A DNA stretch of 38,688 nucleotides from Nocardia araoensis NBRC 100135 (lineage in GTDB: Bacteria > Actinomycetota > Actinomycetes > Mycobacteriales > Mycobacteriaceae). The notes beneath the pieces were generated by a model that had not been told where the DNA came from, made no database searches, and saw only the letters and a list, made by a program, of their open reading frames with translations. Below, piece after piece: positions 17,244-27,144 of this stretch. Position numbers and translations under genes: made by a program. The first letter of the stretch is position 1. Every line of letters begins with the position of its first letter. The stretch spans positions 1 to 38,688 of the forward strand of contig NZ_BAFR01000142.1 in the NCBI RefSeq assembly GCF_000308435.1, written 5' to 3'.

Positions 17244-17708
17244 TCAGACCGGGATCAGACGAACGATCGCATATCCGTTCGCCATGGCTCGCCGCAGATC
17301 GTCGCGATCGACCGTCCCGTCCGGCTCCAGTCCGATACCCGCGTAGCGCCCGTGGATCGGATTCGCCGACACCACCACCGGAGCGAGCGCGGCGAGCCGG
17401 GCCTCGTCGGTGATCACTTCGGCCCTGGCCCGGATCTCGCTGCCGCGCAGCCGAACTCGCACGGCTTCACCGTCGCGGAGATTGCGCCGCCATCCGGCCG
17501 TCGTGCCGACGAGCAGCGCTCCGTCATGGTCGGCGTACCCGACCGGATTGGTGTACTCGCGTCCCGATTTCCGCCCGAGCACGGTGACCAGCAGCAACCT
17601 GCCGCTGAGCACCCGATGCAGCGGAGACCGGAGCAACGACCTGACGACCGCGTCCCCGGTGCGCTGGAAACGCGATGGGGACGGTCGCACCGAAGCCTGG
17701 CTGGACAT
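17244..17708 (-). CDS. Nitroreductase-family deazaflavin-dependent oxidoreductase (DDN-like)
   Basis: A 154-residue split-barrel protein related to the F420-dependent Ddn family. The segment RLLLVTVLGRKSGREYTNPVGYADHDGALLVGTTAGWRRNLRDG (residues 37-80) is diagnostic. A perfect GGAGGTGA lies shortly before the ATG at 17708, so I reject a longer upstream reading. It is divergent from a TetR gene, with a clean 16-bp inverted repeat between them. Expected role is reduction of a quinone or xenobiotic with reduced F420; the substrate is unknown. Confidence 0.85.
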   Translation of the reverse strand: MSSQASVRPSPSRFQRTGDAVVRSLLRSPLHRVLSGRLLLVTVLGRKSGREYTNPVGYADHDGALLVGTTAGWRRNLRDGEAVRVRLRGSEIRARAEVITDEARLAALAPVVVSANPIHGRYAGIGLEPDGTVDRDDLRRAMANGYAIVRLIPV

Positions 17709-17731
17709 ATCGGTCACCTCCGAGAGATTTA

Positions 17732-17747
17732 CTGAGTATCTACTCAG
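17732..17747. promoter_or_regulatory. TetR operator between the DDN-like gene and its TetR
   Basis: CTGAGTA and TACTCAG form a perfect 7+7 inverted repeat around TC. It stands 24 bp before the oxidoreductase ATG and 60 bp before the regulator GTG, so it can control both. The TGAGTA-type arms are typical of TetR sites. Confidence 0.8.
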
Positions 17748-17806
17748 AAAATACGCGCCGCCTCGGGCATACTGCAAGGGGTGACGAACGAAAGGACGGA
17801 GGATTC

Positions 17807-18421
17807 GTGACGGCATCCGGCCAGGTGGAAGGACGCCGCCGTGGGCGGCCGTCGACGGGTGTCCGCGACGCGGTGATCGCTGCCGCGGAGCGGATCCTCG
17901 CCGAGGAGGGTGTGGCGCGGCTGTCCACGAAAGGGGTCGCCGACCGCGCCGGTGTCGCCGAGTCGAGCATCTTCTATCACTTCCGCGACCGCACCGGGCT
18001 GTTGCAGGCCGTGGTCCAGCGACACCTGCGACCGGTCAAGGACGTCCTCGGCGACGTCGGCGCGCACCGGGACCTGCGCGCGGATCTCGTCGCCTTGATG
18101 GAAGCGCTGGAAGACTTCTTCGTCGCCACGATCCCCGTCGCCGCCGCGATCCAATCCGACGCCGAACTGCGCGCGCGGTACCTCGATCGCGCCCAGGAGG
18201 CGGACATCGGTCCGCACCGCGCGGTGGACGCGATGCAGGCGCGGCTCGCGGCCGCGCGACCCTCCGCCTCGAGCGCCGTAAATCTGCGCGCGGCAGCGCT
18301 TCTGCTGGTGGGCGCGGCGCATCAGCGCGCGCTGCAACGCCACCTGAGCCCAGCGAGCGCGTTCACGTCACTGCCGTCACCGGCGGACATCGTGGACACG
18401 GTGCTGCCACTCTTCGGCTGA
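17807..18421 (+). CDS. TetR-family regulator, divergent from the DDN-like gene
   Basis: A 204-residue regulator starting at GTG with GGAGG four bases upstream. Residues 17-65 form the helix-turn-helix: LSTKGVADRAGVAESSIFYHFRDRTGLLQAV. A helical effector domain follows. Extending upstream would read through the operator and divergent promoter. The operator at 17732-17747 is the expected target, giving self-control and control of the oxidoreductase. Confidence 0.86.
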   Translation: MTASGQVEGRRRGRPSTGVRDAVIAAAERILAEEGVARLSTKGVADRAGVAESSIFYHFRDRTGLLQAVVQRHLRPVKDVLGDVGAHRDLRADLVALMEALEDFFVATIPVAAAIQSDAELRARYLDRAQEADIGPHRAVDAMQARLAAARPSASSAVNLRAAALLLVGAAHQRALQRHLSPASAFTSLPSPADIVDTVLPLFG

Positions 18422-18669
18422 CCCAGGATGCGGCGATAGGGGAACTCCCTAATACCGCGGTTCGATTTGGCCCGCAGGGGAGAGAACACCCGTGACCTTT
18501 GGCGGCAAGTGCGCAAGAGTGGAATCGTGTAGTCGCTGCCCCGTCGGTAAGCGCGACCGCGAAGCAGTGACCGTAGATCCAAGATCTGTCTGCGGGGGTA
18601 GGCCGTGGGCGGACCCCGCAACGGGGGATGGCGGGCGGAGACGCTCGCCGCAGAGTGAAAGGATTTACG
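18422..18669 (+). other. Structured spacer and 5' leader of the Gly/Trp-repeat gene
   Basis: No gene seen. Three hairpins are visible. At 18430-18458, GCGG and TAGGG pair with CCCTA and CCGC, perhaps ending the TetR transcript. Near 18591-18620, GCGGGGT pairs with ACCCCGC. At 18630-18649, an 8-bp stem closes a GAGA tetraloop just before AAAGGA, the ribosome site. The last two would lie in the leader of the repeat protein. I could not match them to a known riboswitch. Confidence 0.4.
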
Positions 18670-19065
18670 TTGTTCTCGTCAATCAGCGCACGCCGTATCT
18701 TTCGCGTGGCCGTCGCCGGTGCGATCGCCGCGATTCCGTTGACCGCGCTGGCGATGCCCGCCTCCGCCACACCGAGCGCACCCGGGGTCACTCCGGCTTA
18801 CAACCAGTGCGCCTTCGGCCCGTTCCAGGACTGGAGTTGCAACAACAACGTCTTGGTCGACAAACCCCACTACGGCGCACCACCTTATGGCCGCGGCCCT
18901 GGCTGGGGAGAAGGCTGGGGTGGCGGGGGCTGGGGCGGCGGGGGCTGGAACCAGGGCTGGGGCGGCGGAGGCTGGAACCAGGGCTGGGGCGGAGGTTGGA
19001 ACCAGGGCTGGGGCGGGGGCTGGGGCCAGGGATTCCCGGGCACCGGCTCATTCGGCAGCAGTTAG
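18670..19065 (+). CDS. Secreted Gly/Trp-rich repeat protein
   Basis: A 131-residue exported protein. Residues 1-33 form a signal peptide with an Arg-containing start (SARRIFR), a hydrophobic core and a probable cut at PASA/T. A short region with two Cys (NQCAFGPFQDWSC) follows, then residues 77-127 are almost only Gly, Trp, Asn and Gln, with three copies of GGGWNQGWG-like units at DNA spacings of 27 and 24 bases. I chose the TTG start because AAAGGA lies six bases before it; a GTG at 18655 adds five residues. Function unknown; a wall- or surface-associated role is a guess. Confidence 0.72.
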   Translation: MFSSISARRIFRVAVAGAIAAIPLTALAMPASATPSAPGVTPAYNQCAFGPFQDWSCNNNVLVDKPHYGAPPYGRGPGWGEGWGGGGWGGGGWNQGWGGGGWNQGWGGGWNQGWGGGWGQGFPGTGSFGSS

Positions 19066-19083
19066 AAACTCCGCGAAAGACGC

Positions 19084-19119
19084 CGGTGGCCCGCTCCGAG
19101 ACTCCGGAGCGGGCCACCG
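19084..19119. terminator. Bidirectional hairpin terminator between the repeat protein and ilvC
   Basis: A perfect 15-bp stem with a six-base loop AGACTC lies between two convergent genes. There is no T-run on either side, as is common in high-GC actinobacteria. Its position, 18 bp from each stop codon, supports transcript termination for both. Confidence 0.8.
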
Positions 19120-19137
19120 CGCGAATCAGCCCGAATA

Positions 19138-20286
<1,149 letters not shown>

Positions 20287-20366
20287 CACGCCAACCGTCG
20301 ATCGCAGAAAGACTAGCGTGTGGCCGCCGCCGGGCGGTCGGCCCCATCGGTGTGCCGCTCGTCAGC

Positions 20367-20870
20367 TCATCGGGTGGCGGTGATGGACTTCGGCCCACGC
20401 CCCACCGCGACGACACCGGACTGCACGATCTCCCGGATGCCGTACGGTTCGAGCATCCGCAGCAGCGCGTCGAGCTTGGACCGGGTTCCGGTCGCCTCGA
20501 CGGTGAGCGCGTCCGGCGACACGTCGATGACCTTCGCGCGGAACAGACCGACGGCCTCGATCACCTGGGTCCGCACACTGGCGTCGGCGCGCACCTTCAC
20601 CAGGATCAGTTCGCGGGCCACCGAGCTGTCGGAGTCCTGCTCCACGATCTTGATGACGTTCACCAGCTTGTTGAGCTGCTTGGTGACCTGCTCGAGCGGC
20701 AGGTCCTCGACGGTGACGACGATGGTCATGCGCGAGATCTCCGGCAGCTCGGTGCCACCGACCGCCAGCGACTCGATGTTGAAGCCGCGGCGGGAGAACA
20801 GCGCCGCGACCCGTGCCAGCACGCCCGGTTTGTCCTCGACGAGAACGCTGAGGGTATGCGTGGTACTCAT
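20367..20870 (-). CDS. ilvN: Acetolactate synthase small (regulatory) subunit
   Basis: A 167-residue regulatory subunit that binds valine and activates IlvB. The N-terminal ACT domain is clear: [32 protein letters not shown] (residues 6-37), and a second ACT-like half follows ([18 protein letters not shown] strands). Its ATG overlaps the ilvB stop as ATGA (20867-20870), so translation is coupled and the subunits are made in balance. Confidence 0.96.
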   Translation of the reverse strand: MSTTHTLSVLVEDKPGVLARVAALFSRRGFNIESLAVGGTELPEISRMTIVVTVEDLPLEQVTKQLNKLVNVIKIVEQDSDSSVARELILVKVRADASVRTQVIEAVGLFRAKVIDVSPDALTVEATGTRSKLDALLRMLEPYGIREIVQSGVVAVGRGPKSITATR

Positions 20871-22801
20871 CCGTTGTTCACCTTGTTCTGTTCGTGCGAC
20901 ATCGCCGTGTGGATGACCGCGGGCTCGGCGGCCTGCTCGTCATCGTCGAACAGCGGACGGATGCCGCGAGCGGCCATGATCTCGTCGTTGCTGGTGCCCG
21001 CGGCGACCATCGGCCACACCTGGGCGTCCTTGCCGACGATGAAGTCGATCACCACGGGACGGTCGTTGATGGACTGCGCCTCGCGGATCGCGGCCTCCAC
21101 GTCCTCCTCGCGCTCCACCCGGATGCCGTGGCAGCCGAGGGCTTCGGCGAGCTTCACGAAGTCGGGGATGCGCAGGGTGTGCGTGCCGAGGTCGGTGTTG
21201 GAGTAGCGCTCCTGGTAGAACAGCGTCTGCCACTGGCGCACCATGCCGAGGTTGCCGTTGTTGATCAGCGCGACCTTGATCGGGACGCCCTCGACGGCGC
21301 AGGTGGCCAGTTCCTGATTGGTCATCTGGAAGCAGCCGTCGCCGTCGACCGCCCACACCTCTTTGTCCGGCGCGCCCATCTTGGCGCCCATGGCCGCCGG
21401 GACGGCGTAGCCCATGGTGCCGAGGCCGCCGGAGTTCAGCCAGGTGCGCGGCTTCTCGTACTTGATGAACTGGGCGGCCCACATCTGGTGCTGGCCGACG
21501 CCCGCGCAGTAGATCGCGTCGGGTCCGGCCAGGCGGCCGAGCGCCTCGATGACGAACTCCGGCGACAGCGAGCCGTCCGCGGGCGGGGTCCAACCCAGCG
21601 GGTAGGCGTCGCGCACGCCGTCGAGGTAGGTCCACCAGTCGGTCAGGTGCAGCGGCAGCGCGTCGCTTGCCGAAGGGTCGGCCTTCAGGGTCTCGATGAG
21701 CTCGACGATCACCTCGCGGCAGTCGCCCACGATCGGGACGTCGGCGTGGCGGTTCTTGCCGATCTCGGCCGGGTCGATGTCGGCGTGGATGACCTTGGCG
21801 CCGGGCGCGAAGGAGTCCAGCTGACCGGTGACGCGGTCGTCGAACCGCGCGCCCAGGGTGATCAGCAGATCCGACCGCTGCAAGGCGGCGACCGCGCCCA
21901 CCGTGCCGTGCATGCCGGGCATGCCCATGTTCAGGCGGTGGCTGTCGGGGAACGCGCCGCGCGCCATCAGCGTGGTGACCACGGGGATGCCGGTCAGCTC
22001 GGCCAGTTGCAGCAGCTCGGCCGAGGCGTCGGCCTTGATCACGCCGCCGCCGACGTAGAGCACGGGAGCCTTGGCTTCCATGATCATCCGCGCGGCCTCG
22101 CGCACCTGCTTGCCGTGCGGCTTGGTGACCGGGCGGTAGCCGGGCAGCCGCATCTCCGGCGGCCAGGTGAAGGTGGTCTGCGCCTGCAGCACGTCCTTCG
22201 GGATGTCGACCAGCACGGCGCCGGGGCGCCCGGACGCGGCGAGGTAGAACGCCTCCGCGATGATGCGCGGGATGTCGACGCCCTCGGTGATCAGGAAGTT
22301 GTGCTTGGTGATCGGCATGGTGATGCCGGAGATGTCGGCTTCCTGGAACGCGTCGGTGCCGATCAGGCCGCGGCCGACCTGGCCGGTGATGGCCACGATC
22401 GGGACCGAGTCCATCTGCGCGTCGGCGATCGGGGTGACCAGGTTGGTCGCGCCGGGACCGGATGTGGCCATACACACACCGACCTTGCCGGTCGCCTGGG
22501 CGTAACCGGTGGCGGCGTGACCCGCGCCCTGCTCGTGGCGGACGAGCACGTGACGCACCTTGGTCGAATCGAAGAGCGGGTCGTAGACGGGAAGGATCGC
22601 GCCGCCCGGAATGCCGAATACGGTGTCGACGCCGAGCTCCTCGAGCGAGCGGACGACCGACTGCGCGCCGGTGACCCGCTCGGGCGGGAGCTGGCGGCGG
22701 TTGGCCGCGGACGTCGCGTTGGCAGCGGGCGTGGCCTGCTGATTCGCCGAAGGCGCTGGCCTACGGGCCGAAGGCCCTGGCCGTGCGGTAGGTGCGCTCA
22801 C
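20867..22801 (-). CDS. ilvB: Acetolactate synthase large (catalytic) subunit
   Basis: A 644-residue TPP enzyme for the first shared step of branched-chain amino acid synthesis. The N-terminal 45 residues are an Ala/Pro-rich tail. Catalysis begins at [23 protein letters not shown]; the catalytic Glu is in [18 protein letters not shown]. The TPP motif [15 protein letters not shown] lies in the C-terminal third. The start is GTG, with AAGGAA 10 bases upstream. Transcription starts about 220 bp upstream and passes through a leader peptide and attenuator. Confidence 0.97.
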   Translation of the reverse strand: MSAPTARPGPSARRPAPSANQQATPAANATSAANRRQLPPERVTGAQSVVRSLEELGVDTVFGIPGGAILPVYDPLFDSTKVRHVLVRHEQGAGHAATGYAQATGKVGVCMATSGPGATNLVTPIADAQMDSVPIVAITGQVGRGLIGTDAFQEADISGITMPITKHNFLITEGVDIPRIIAEAFYLAASGRPGAVLVDIPKDVLQAQTTFTWPPEMRLPGYRPVTKPHGKQVREAARMIMEAKAPVLYVGGGVIKADASAELLQLAELTGIPVVTTLMARGAFPDSHRLNMGMPGMHGTVGAVAALQRSDLLITLGARFDDRVTGQLDSFAPGAKVIHADIDPAEIGKNRHADVPIVGDCREVIVELIETLKADPSASDALPLHLTDWWTYLDGVRDAYPLGWTPPADGSLSPEFVIEALGRLAGPDAIYCAGVGQHQMWAAQFIKYEKPRTWLNSGGLGTMGYAVPAAMGAKMGAPDKEVWAVDGDGCFQMTNQELATCAVEGVPIKVALINNGNLGMVRQWQTLFYQERYSNTDLGTHTLRIPDFVKLAEALGCHGIRVEREEDVEAAIREAQSINDRPVVIDFIVGKDAQVWPMVAAGTSNDEIMAARGIRPLFDDDEQAAEPAVIHTAMSHEQNKVNNG

Positions 22802-22892
22802 CGTCTTCGTTCCTTACTGGTTGTGGTTCCGACCCCGGATGTTGTGCCAGCGGTGTCTTGCGCTTCGCCATGCCGGACATTAGTCCGAACAT

Positions 22893-22927
22893 AAAAAAGC
22901 CCCCGACAGCCCAGGGCTGATCGAGGG
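22893..22927 (-). terminator. Attenuator (intrinsic terminator) in the ilvB leader
   Basis: In the ilvB direction the RNA forms CCCUCGA/UCGGGGG (one G-U pair) stacked on CAGCCC/GGGCUG with one bulged base, followed at once by six U. It lies 48 bases after the leader-peptide stop and 92 before ilvB. A true hairpin-plus-T-run before a gene, rare in high-GC genomes, points to attenuation. Confidence 0.85.
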
Positions 22928-22974
22928 TGGCGCGTCGCAACGCGAGCTGACGTATTCGACTCAGTGTGTCAGGC

Positions 22975-23022
22975 TCAACGCTGGACGCGCCGGCCGATTA
23001 CGAGCAACTCGTTTCGATTCAC
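22975..23022 (-). CDS. ilvB leader peptide (attenuation control)
   Basis: A 15-codon gene, MNRNELLVIGRRVQR, starting at GTG and ending in TGA. It packs Leu-Leu-Val-Ile as codons 6-9 (22996-23007), the three amino acids the operon makes. A GTG two codons upstream (23028) is the alternative start. No ribosome site precedes it, but the -10 box ends seven bases before GTG, so it is probably translated from a leaderless end. Codons 10-13 include GGCGCGTC, which can pair with GACGCGCC (22929-22936) next to the terminator arm. Stalling at scarce Leu, Val or Ile would free that segment and change folding. Leader peptides are known for ilvBNC in related actinobacteria. Confidence 0.8.
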   Translation of the reverse strand: MNRNELLVIGRRVQR

Positions 23023-23029
23023 GCGCACG

Positions 23030-23059
23030 ACGTTAAGCGGGTGTGAACCGAAGAGTCAA
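23030..23059 (-). promoter_or_regulatory. ilvB operon promoter
   Basis: On the minus strand TTGACT (23054-23059) and TAACGT (23030-23035) are separated by 18 bases. Both boxes match sigma-70-type consensus well. The expected start falls at or very near the GTG of the leader peptide. Confidence 0.72.
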
Positions 23060-23137
23060 ACAGATGACCCCGTGTGTCCCATTATGTGGGAGAGTGCGGT
23101 TGCTTGTGTCCGTTCATCAGGATGCGAGGATGGTGGT

Positions 23138-23734
23138 GTGTCATCACCGCATCAGTCCGTGCCACCGTCTGAATCGTCCCACACACCCGTGGGGACGACG
23201 GATACGGGTGGCGCCTCCGACGCCCATGTGATCCGCATCCCACGGCTGGCTTTCCTGGGTGTGTTCATCCTGCTGATGTGCGTGTTCTTCCCCTTCGTCG
23301 GCTGGCCCGCCGGACTGTGGTGGCTGCTGCTCATCCCCGTCGCGGTGCTGGCTTGGGTGCTGCGGACCCAGACCGGCGTCTCGGACGCGGGGCTGGAGCT
23401 GCGGACGCTGTTCGGCTCGCGCCACCTCGACTGGGGGCAGCTGAAGGGTGTGCGGATCCCGAAGCGTGGATACGTGCGCGCCGACCTGACCGACGGCACC
23501 GAAGTGAAGTTGCCCGCGGTGAGCTACGACCGGCTGCGCGATCTGGCCGCGTTCTCCGGCGGACGGATTCCGGACCCGTTCGCCGAGGCGGAAGCCGCGA
23601 AGGAAGAGCCATCCGCCGAACCCGCGGACGCGAGCGGCAGCACCTCGAGCGCCGAGGGCAACCCGGCGACCAACGGGGTGGCGAAGTCCGGCGAGAACAC
23701 CGACGAAGACGCGCGACGCGACAGCACGACGTAA
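23138..23734 (+). CDS. PH-domain membrane protein (Cfp6-like)
   Basis: A 198-residue protein. A polar N-terminus is followed by two membrane helices (about residues 33-52, LAFLGVFILLMCVFFPFVGW, and 54-71, GLWWLLLIPVAVLAWVL). A bacterial PH-like domain comes next (DAGLELRTLFGSRHLDWGQLKGVRIPKRGYVRADLTDG), then an acidic Ala/Glu/Ser tail. The start is GTG preceded by GAGGA. Its place beside ilvB matches M. tuberculosis cfp6 (Rv3004). Molecular function is not established to my knowledge. The ilvB promoter and this gene are back to back. Confidence 0.82.
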   Translation: MSSPHQSVPPSESSHTPVGTTDTGGASDAHVIRIPRLAFLGVFILLMCVFFPFVGWPAGLWWLLLIPVAVLAWVLRTQTGVSDAGLELRTLFGSRHLDWGQLKGVRIPKRGYVRADLTDGTEVKLPAVSYDRLRDLAAFSGGRIPDPFAEAEAAKEEPSAEPADASGSTSSAEGNPATNGVAKSGENTDEDARRDSTT

Positions 23735-24090
23735 GCGCCGACGGCGGCCCGGCGATCAGCGGGTCGCGAAGCCCGGCGACGACATCGTCGACTCGACGCG
23801 GCCTGAGCCGAGGCGGAACATTCGCCGCCGTTGGGAGGTTGCGGTCGAGTGATGGGATGATTTCCCCGGAGCAGTGATCCTCCGTCCAGTCCCACTCGAC
23901 GTTCCGGTACCTCCGGCGTCACCGTCGTCGCCCGCGACACCACGCACCGGCGACACACCCGACCCGGCCGACCGCGATGGGACGCCACACCACCGGCCGG
24001 TGGGCACGCCCACCGGGAGTAACGTGGTGGACCGCCGAGCACGCTCCGCGCCCGTCGCACGTCAGCCCCCGCGACCCGAGGACCATCGAA
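23735..24090. other. Spacer between the PH-domain gene and ilvD
   Basis: 356 bp with no gene I can support. Open frames here are Arg/Pro-rich shadows. No T-run hairpin or leader peptide like that of ilvB was seen, so ilvD does not obviously share the attenuation. A GAGGA at about 24078 is the likely ilvD ribosome site. Confidence 0.4.
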
Positions 24091-25932
24091 ATGCCACCGC
24101 TTCGTTCACGAACCACGACCATCGGCCGCAATGCCGCAGGCGCACGCGCACTCTGGCGCGCCACCGGCATGACCGACACCGACTTCGGCAAGCCGATCGT
24201 CGCCATCGCGAACTCCTACACCCAGTTCGTCCCCGGCCACGTGCATCTGAAGAACGTCGGCGACATCGTGGCCGACGCGGTGCGCGCCGCGGGCGGCGTG
24301 CCGCGCGAATTCCACACCATCGCCGTCGACGACGGCATCGCCATGGGACACGGCGGCATGCTCTACTCGCTGCCCTCGCGCGAGATCATCGCCGACTCGG
24401 TCGAGTACATGGTGAACGCGCACACCGCCGACGCGCTGGTCTGCATCTCCAACTGCGACAAGATCACGCCGGGCATGCTCAATGCGGCCATGCGGCTGAA
24501 CATTCCGACGGTGTTCGTCTCCGGCGGGCCGATGGAGGCGGGCAAGGCCGTCGTCGTCGGCGGGGTCGCGCAGGCGCCGACCGACTTGATCACCGCGATC
24601 TCCGCGAGCGCGAATCAGGCGGTGTCGGAGGAGGGCCTGTCCGAGGTCGAGCGCTCCGCGTGCCCGACCTGCGGTTCCTGCTCGGGCATGTTCACCGCGA
24701 ACTCGATGAACTGCCTCACCGAGGCGCTGGGTCTCGCGCTGCCCGGCAACGGCTCCACCCTCGCGACGCACGCCGCGCGCCGGGCGCTGTTCGAGCGGGC
24801 GGGCACCGTGGTGGTGGACATCGCCAACCGCTGGTACCGCGAGGACGACGCGTCCGTGCTGCCGCGCAATGTCGCCGATGCCAAGGCTTTCCGCAACGCG
24901 ATGGCGCTGGACGTGGCGATGGGCGGTTCGACCAACACCGTGCTGCACACGCTCGCCGCCGCGCAGGAAGGCGAGATCGACTTCGATCTGCACACGATCG
25001 AGGAGATCAGCCGCCGCGTGCCCACGCTGTCGAAGGTGTCGCCCAACTCCGACTACCACATGGAGGACGTGCACCGCGCGGGCGGCATCCCCGCCATCCT
25101 CGGCGAGCTGCGCCGTGCGGGCCTGCTGGAAACCGACGTCACCACGGTGCACAGCGCGAGCTTCGACGAGTGGCTCGACACCTGGGACATCCGCTCCGGC
25201 AAGGCCTCTCAGGAAGCCATCGAACTCTTCCACGCCGCCCCGGGCGGGGTCCGCACCACCGAGCCGTTCTCCACCGACAACCGCTGGTCGTCGCTGGACA
25301 CCGACGCGGAGGGCGGCTGCATCCGCGATCTCGAGCACGCCTACACCAAGGAAGGCGGCCTGGTCGTGCTGCGCGGCAACATCGCGCCCGATGGCGCGGT
25401 GCTCAAGACCGCCGGCATCGACGAGGAGCTGTTCTCCTTCCAGGGCCCGGCCGTGGTGGTGGAGTCGCAGGAGGAGGCCGTGTCGGTCATCCTTGGCAAG
25501 AAGATCAAGCCCGGCGACGTGATCGTGGTCCGCTACGAAGGACCCGCGGGCGGCCCCGGCATGCAGGAGATGCTGCACCCCACCGCCTTCCTGAAGGGCT
25601 CGGGCCTCGGCAAGCAGTGCGCTTTGATCACCGACGGCCGTTTCTCCGGCGGCACCTCGGGTCTGTCGATCGGGCACATCTCGCCCGAGGCTGCCAGCGG
25701 TGGGGTCATCGGACTGGTCGAGAACGGTGACCAGATCCGTATCGACGTGACCAGCCGCACGCTCGAGGTCCTCGTGGACGATGCCGTGCTGGCCGAGCGC
25801 CGCGCGAAAATGGAGGCCTCCGAACGGCCGTGGCAGCCGGTGAACCGGGATCGTCCGGTGACGACCGCGCTGCGCGCATATGCCGCGATGGCCACCTCGG
25901 CCGACAAAGGCGCCGTCCGCCACGTGCCGTAG
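24091..25932 (+). CDS. ilvD: Dihydroxy-acid dehydratase
   Basis: A 613-residue iron-sulfur dehydratase for the third step of valine/isoleucine synthesis. Cluster Cys residues are in [10 protein letters not shown] and [19 protein letters not shown]. The C-terminal part has [21 protein letters not shown], the IlvD/Edd signature 2. Length equals the E. coli type. The ATG ([17 protein letters not shown]) matches the family start, so longer upstream frames are rejected. In M. tuberculosis the order runs from the PH protein to the DoxX protein without ilvD, so here ilvD has joined the ilvBNC cluster, in opposite orientation to it. Confidence 0.96.
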   Translation: MPPLRSRTTTIGRNAAGARALWRATGMTDTDFGKPIVAIANSYTQFVPGHVHLKNVGDIVADAVRAAGGVPREFHTIAVDDGIAMGHGGMLYSLPSREIIADSVEYMVNAHTADALVCISNCDKITPGMLNAAMRLNIPTVFVSGGPMEAGKAVVVGGVAQAPTDLITAISASANQAVSEEGLSEVERSACPTCGSCSGMFTANSMNCLTEALGLALPGNGSTLATHAARRALFERAGTVVVDIANRWYREDDASVLPRNVADAKAFRNAMALDVAMGGSTNTVLHTLAAAQEGEIDFDLHTIEEISRRVPTLSKVSPNSDYHMEDVHRAGGIPAILGELRRAGLLETDVTTVHSASFDEWLDTWDIRSGKASQEAIELFHAAPGGVRTTEPFSTDNRWSSLDTDAEGGCIRDLEHAYTKEGGLVVLRGNIAPDGAVLKTAGIDEELFSFQGPAVVVESQEEAVSVILGKKIKPGDVIVVRYEGPAGGPGMQEMLHPTAFLKGSGLGKQCALITDGRFSGGTSGLSIGHISPEAASGGVIGLVENGDQIRIDVTSRTLEVLVDDAVLAERRAKMEASERPWQPVNRDRPVTTALRAYAAMATSADKGAVRHVP

Positions 25933-26083
25933 GCTTCCCCGCCTCTCCGGGTCTTGAGGCCGTACTAGTTCGGTGCGACAAGGCTTGGTCTCAGGTCCTG
26001 CGTCAGACGCGTCACGAGTTTTGGGCGTACCCGGCGAGTTACCCATGTACCTGCGAGATCAGTTGTCACCGGCGACTGGAGAC

Positions 26084-26138
26084 ACGAACGACGGAGGCCT
26101 CTTCATCCCGTTGCGGGACGAAGGGGCCTCCGGTTCGT
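26084..26138. terminator. Long bidirectional terminator between ilvD and the DoxX gene
   Basis: Three stacked stems: ACGAAC/GTTCGT outside, a 12-bp GGAGGCC...GGCCTCC arm with one G-U pair, and TCCCG/CGGGA at the tip. It lies between convergent stop codons, 6 bp from the DoxX stop. There is no T-run, as with the other hairpin in this window. Confidence 0.78.
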
Positions 26139-26143
26139 CTGGA

Positions 26144-27025
26144 TCAGTCGAAGGGGCCGATACCCGTCAGTGGGTTGCCACCGTGCAGGTACCAGTACGC
26201 GCCGACCGCGGCCGCAACGGCCAGCAGCAGGATGACGAAGGAGCCCGAGGCGGGGCGGATGGCCCAGCCGCGGTTGCGGTCGAAGGACAGGCGACCGGGA
26301 CCGGTCAGGATGATGACGGCCGAGATGCCCGCGAGGACGCTCTCGTATTCCACCGCTCCCGGCCCGGCTTTGTACTGGAACCCGGGGGCCATGCCCTGTT
26401 TCCAAGCCCAGGCGTCCAGGATGACCGCGAGCACCGCACCGGCCGCCAACGGCGTGAACAGACCGAGGATCAGCAGCGCGCCGCCGCCGACCTCGCCCGC
26501 TGTGACCAGGATGGCGGACACGCTCGGGTGATCCCAGCCGCCGCGCTCCATCATGTCGCGGGTGCCGTCCAGGCCGGGGCCGTGGAACCAGCCGGTCAGC
26601 TTCTGCAGGCCGTGGTAGAGGAAGGTGGCGCCGACGACCAAGCGCAGCAGCAACAAGCCCAGGTCGAGCGTGCCGCGGCGGACCTCGCCGTTGCGACGGC
26701 GCAGGCGCCCCGTGTCGCTCGGCGGCGCGGGAGCGGGCGGAATGCTGGCGTATTCGTAAGTTGGCGCGGCCGTCGCGCCGGCGGTGGGTTTCCTCGCCCC
26801 CGTGCTGGGGACCTCCGGATCGAGCCCGAGTTCTTCCTCGGAGCGCGGGACGTCCTTGGACAGCTGCGGCCGCTGGGCCGGATCCACCCGCTCGAACTGC
26901 TCCGTCGGCGAGTCGTACGGGCTGGTCACTCCCCGACCGGTGGACGACACCGCCGTCTGCTCGGCCGTGGCGGGAGTGGCGTTCCCGGCCTCGGGTTCGG
27001 GTGTGTCTTTCGGCTTGTCGGTCAC
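26144..27025 (-). CDS. DoxX-family membrane protein with a long polar N-terminus
   Basis: A 293-residue protein, like M. tuberculosis Rv3005c in position. Residues 1-115 are Pro/Thr/Glu-rich and lack structure. The DoxX domain follows with four helices: LDLGLLLLRLVVGATFLYHGLQKL, SAILVTAGEVGGGALLILGLF, LAAGAVLAVILDAWAW and a segment at EYESVLAGISAVIIL, then a last helix near the C-terminus. DoxX proteins act in membrane redox stress; in mycobacteria this homologue is reported to pair with superoxide dismutase and a sulfurtransferase. The GTG start (VTDKPKD) follows a TAGGGT box by seven bases, suggesting a leaderless mRNA. Confidence 0.83.
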   Translation of the reverse strand: MTDKPKDTPEPEAGNATPATAEQTAVSSTGRGVTSPYDSPTEQFERVDPAQRPQLSKDVPRSEEELGLDPEVPSTGARKPTAGATAAPTYEYASIPPAPAPPSDTGRLRRRNGEVRRGTLDLGLLLLRLVVGATFLYHGLQKLTGWFHGPGLDGTRDMMERGGWDHPSVSAILVTAGEVGGGALLILGLFTPLAAGAVLAVILDAWAWKQGMAPGFQYKAGPGAVEYESVLAGISAVIILTGPGRLSFDRNRGWAIRPASGSFVILLLAVAAAVGAYWYLHGGNPLTGIGPFD

Positions 27026-27144
27026 GGCCAATACCCTATGCCGCACCGCACCGGGGCGGGCAAGTACCGCGCGGCGTGTCAGTGCGCGCGCGACACCCCC
27101 ACCCGGAAGGGCGCGGGCGACGGAATTTCCGTAACGTCTGGGCT

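Noticed and set aside
18422..18669. A c-di-AMP (ydaO-type) riboswitch before the repeat protein
   Set aside because: Actinobacterial secreted proteins often have one, and hairpins are present, but I could not align the conserved core.
20894..22894. A 666-codon open frame on the plus strand opposite ilvB
   Set aside because: It is a shadow of ilvB codon bias, rich in Arg, Gly, His and Asp, with no domain. ilvB is certain.
24649..24656. A third GAGCGCTC LacI site
   Set aside because: It lies inside ilvD without flanking symmetry and far from the locus, so chance is the simplest explanation.
24106..26046. A 646-codon open frame on the minus strand opposite ilvD
   Set aside because: Same cause: high GC opposite a well-recognised gene. 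The translation has no folded-domain features.
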